Source: an uncultured bacterium (GTDB taxonomy: Bacteria; Patescibacteriota; Saccharimonadia; Saccharimonadales; Saccharimonadaceae). From it: a stretch of 7,885 bases of DNA. Position 1 is the first letter of the stretch. Each line of letters begins with the position of its first letter. The stretch is taken from the NCBI GenBank assembly GCA_937872185.1, contig CALMQN010000093.1, forward strand, positions 1-7,885, read 5' to 3'. Both the position numbers and the translations under genes were made by a program. The notes below the pieces were generated by a model that made no database searches, was not told where the DNA came from, and was given only the letters and a program-made list of their open reading frames with translations. Below are positions 7,385 through 7,885 of the stretch, piece by piece.

Positions 7385-7413
7385 TTTATACACTAAATTG
7401 TCAAAAAAAGCAA
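7385..7413 (-). promoter_or_regulatory. Candidate promoter of the VirB8-like gene
   Basis: On the minus strand TTGCTT (7408-7413) is spaced 17 nt from TATAAA (7385-7390). The -10 is good and the -35 is weak. The predicted start near 7378 gives a leader of about 60 nt, enough for the AAGGAC ribosome site before the ATG at 7318. A perfect TTGACA at 7399-7404 is nearby but has no -10 at proper spacing. Confidence 0.4.
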
Positions 7414-7421
7414 TAGCTATT
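7412..7421. promoter_or_regulatory. Palindrome between divergent promoters, possible operator
   Basis: AATAGCTATT is a perfect 10-bp palindrome that touches the candidate -35 boxes of both divergent promoters (7408-7413 minus, 7421-7426 plus). A dimeric regulator bound here could control both the pilin and the VirB8-like gene. A single 10-bp palindrome in AT-rich DNA can occur by chance. Confidence 0.25.
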
Positions 7422-7449
7422 TGCAATTTGCCAGTAAATGCGCAATAAT
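7421..7449 (+). promoter_or_regulatory. Candidate promoter of the pilin gene
   Basis: TTGCAA (7421-7426), 17-nt spacer, AATAAT (7444-7449). The -10 matches five of six and the -35 four of six. The predicted transcription start is near 7456-7457, so the leader before the ATG at 7461 would be about 5 nt or less, and no Shine-Dalgarno site is present. An alternative -10, TAATTT (7446-7451), lies 9 nt from the ATG. Confidence 0.5.
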
Positions 7450-7460
7450 TTGGGTCAGTT

Positions 7461-7862
7461 ATGCAAAAAATACAAAAACGAATATCAATAGTTGCAGTGG
7501 CCGTACTTATGCAAATTGCCATACTCGGCTTTTTAAGCGCGGGTGTTCAAGCAGCGACCTGTTACGGTGCTGACGGTAAACCATATGAGACGTCTGTTAT
7601 CGACTGTAGCACCGCTGGTGATACCGGCAAGGGGCTGATTTGGGAAGTGCTAACCATTGCAGTTAACTTTTTGGCAGCTGGCGTGGGCATTGCAGTGGTA
7701 GCGGGTATTGTCTTTGGTGCGGTTACCTATGCATCGGCCGGTGGAAACGCTGACCAAGCGAAAAAGGGCATATCGTTTGTGACCAATGCGGTTATCGCTC
7801 TGGTATTGTTTATATTTATGTATGCCATTATTAATTTTTTGGTGCCAGGCGGGCTGTTTTAG
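7461..7862 (+). CDS. T4SS pilin (VirB2/TrbC-like)
   Basis: A 133-residue precursor with the layout of a VirB2/TrbC-type pilin: a Sec signal peptide (1-31: basic start, hydrophobic core, VQA then ATC at the likely cut), a short outer segment, and two TM helices (about 60-88 and 105-128). The helices are joined by a short Gly/Lys loop, YASAGGNADQAKKG (90-103). The ending NFLVPGGLF is typical, to my memory, of the Patescibacterial T4SS pilins. The mature protein of about 100 residues would wait in the inner membrane and be polymerised into the pilus by the VirB4 motor. Two cysteines (34 and 49) in the outer segment could form a disulfide. It is divergent from the rest of the cluster, with its own promoter, and its TAG overlaps the Shine-Dalgarno site of the next gene. 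Confidence 0.85.
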   Translation: MQKIQKRISIVAVAVLMQIAILGFLSAGVQAATCYGADGKPYETSVIDCSTAGDTGKGLIWEVLTIAVNFLAAGVGIAVVAGIVFGAVTYASAGGNADQAKKGISFVTNAVIALVLFIFMYAIINFLVPGGLF

Positions 7863-7866
7863 GAAG
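7861..7866 (+). promoter_or_regulatory. Shine-Dalgarno site of the gene after the pilin
   Basis: AGGAAG overlaps the last two bases of the pilin stop and lies 4 nt before the ATG at 7871. It supports a real gene there, co-transcribed with the pilin. Confidence 0.6.
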
Positions 7867-7870
7867 ACGT

Positions 7871-7885
7871 ATGAATATATCACAG
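7871..7885 (+). CDS. Start of an unidentified gene downstream of the pilin (partial)
   Basis: Only five codons (MNISQ) are in the window, so the product cannot be named. The ATG has a good Shine-Dalgarno site and begins 8 nt after the pilin stop, so it is likely the second gene of the pilin operon. Confidence 0.5.

Noticed and set aside
7399..7404. Perfect TTGACA on the minus strand as the -35 of the VirB8-like gene
   Set aside because: No -10-like hexamer lies at 16-18 nt (AGGCAT at 17), and the nearby TATAAA is only 8 nt away, so the TTGCTT/TATAAA pair was preferred.
7650..7883. Minus-strand open frame of 77 codons
   Set aside because: Antisense to the pilin gene, whose signal peptide, TM helices and flanking signals are convincing.
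1..7885. tRNA, rRNA, CRISPR, insertion sequence, origin or attachment site
   Set aside because: Nothing resembling these was seen on reading both strands; coding sequence covers nearly the whole window and no long direct or terminal inverted repeats were noticed.

Overview
The window carries most of a type IV secretion system (T4SS) gene cluster of the kind found in Patescibacteria (Candidate Phyla Radiation), most like Candidatus Saccharibacteria. The assignment rests on the protein set and its order: a two-TM, signal-peptide-bearing pilin, a giant VirB6-like channel protein, a PrgI-family membrane protein, a stand-alone TraC/VirB4-N-terminal-like protein and the start of a VirB4-like ATPase. 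The standard genetic code reads every frame cleanly. The taxonomic call is from memory of these families, not from a search.

Layout. Five genes lie on the minus strand, read from right to left: a single-pass membrane protein with a possible VirB8/NTF2-like outer domain (7318-6470); the VirB6-like polytopic protein (6383-2358); the PrgI-family protein (2309-1344); the TraC-like protein (1313-447); and the VirB4-like ATPase, cut by the left edge (447-1). Divergently, on the plus strand, are the pilin (7461-7862) and the first five codons of another gene (from 7871). There are no tRNA or rRNA genes, CRISPR arrays, insertion sequences or phage genes. The only long non-coding stretch is the 142-bp divergent promoter region at 7319-7460.

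Transcription. A clear intrinsic terminator (6414-6446, minus) ends the VirB8-like unit. A VirB6 start called at the upstream GTG would fall inside this terminator, so the start is placed at the ATG at 6383. A weaker hairpin lies between the VirB6 and PrgI genes. The likely first genes of units (pilin, VirB6, PrgI) have no Shine-Dalgarno sequence and have -10-like hexamers about 9-11 nt before the ATG, suggesting leaderless mRNAs. Genes that follow closely behind another gene (TraC-like, VirB4-like, the gene after the pilin) have clear Shine-Dalgarno sequences.

How the parts fit. Pilin subunits would be exported and pulled from the membrane to build a pilus. VirB6-, PrgI- and VirB8-like proteins would form the inner-membrane channel and platform. 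The TraC-like protein plus the VirB4 ATPase would form the cytoplasmic motor. The most unusual component is the VirB6-like protein of about 1341 residues. It has a secreted N-terminal region holding all eight of its cysteines, about seven TM helices, and a cysteine-free charged tail of about 660 residues predicted to be cytoplasmic.
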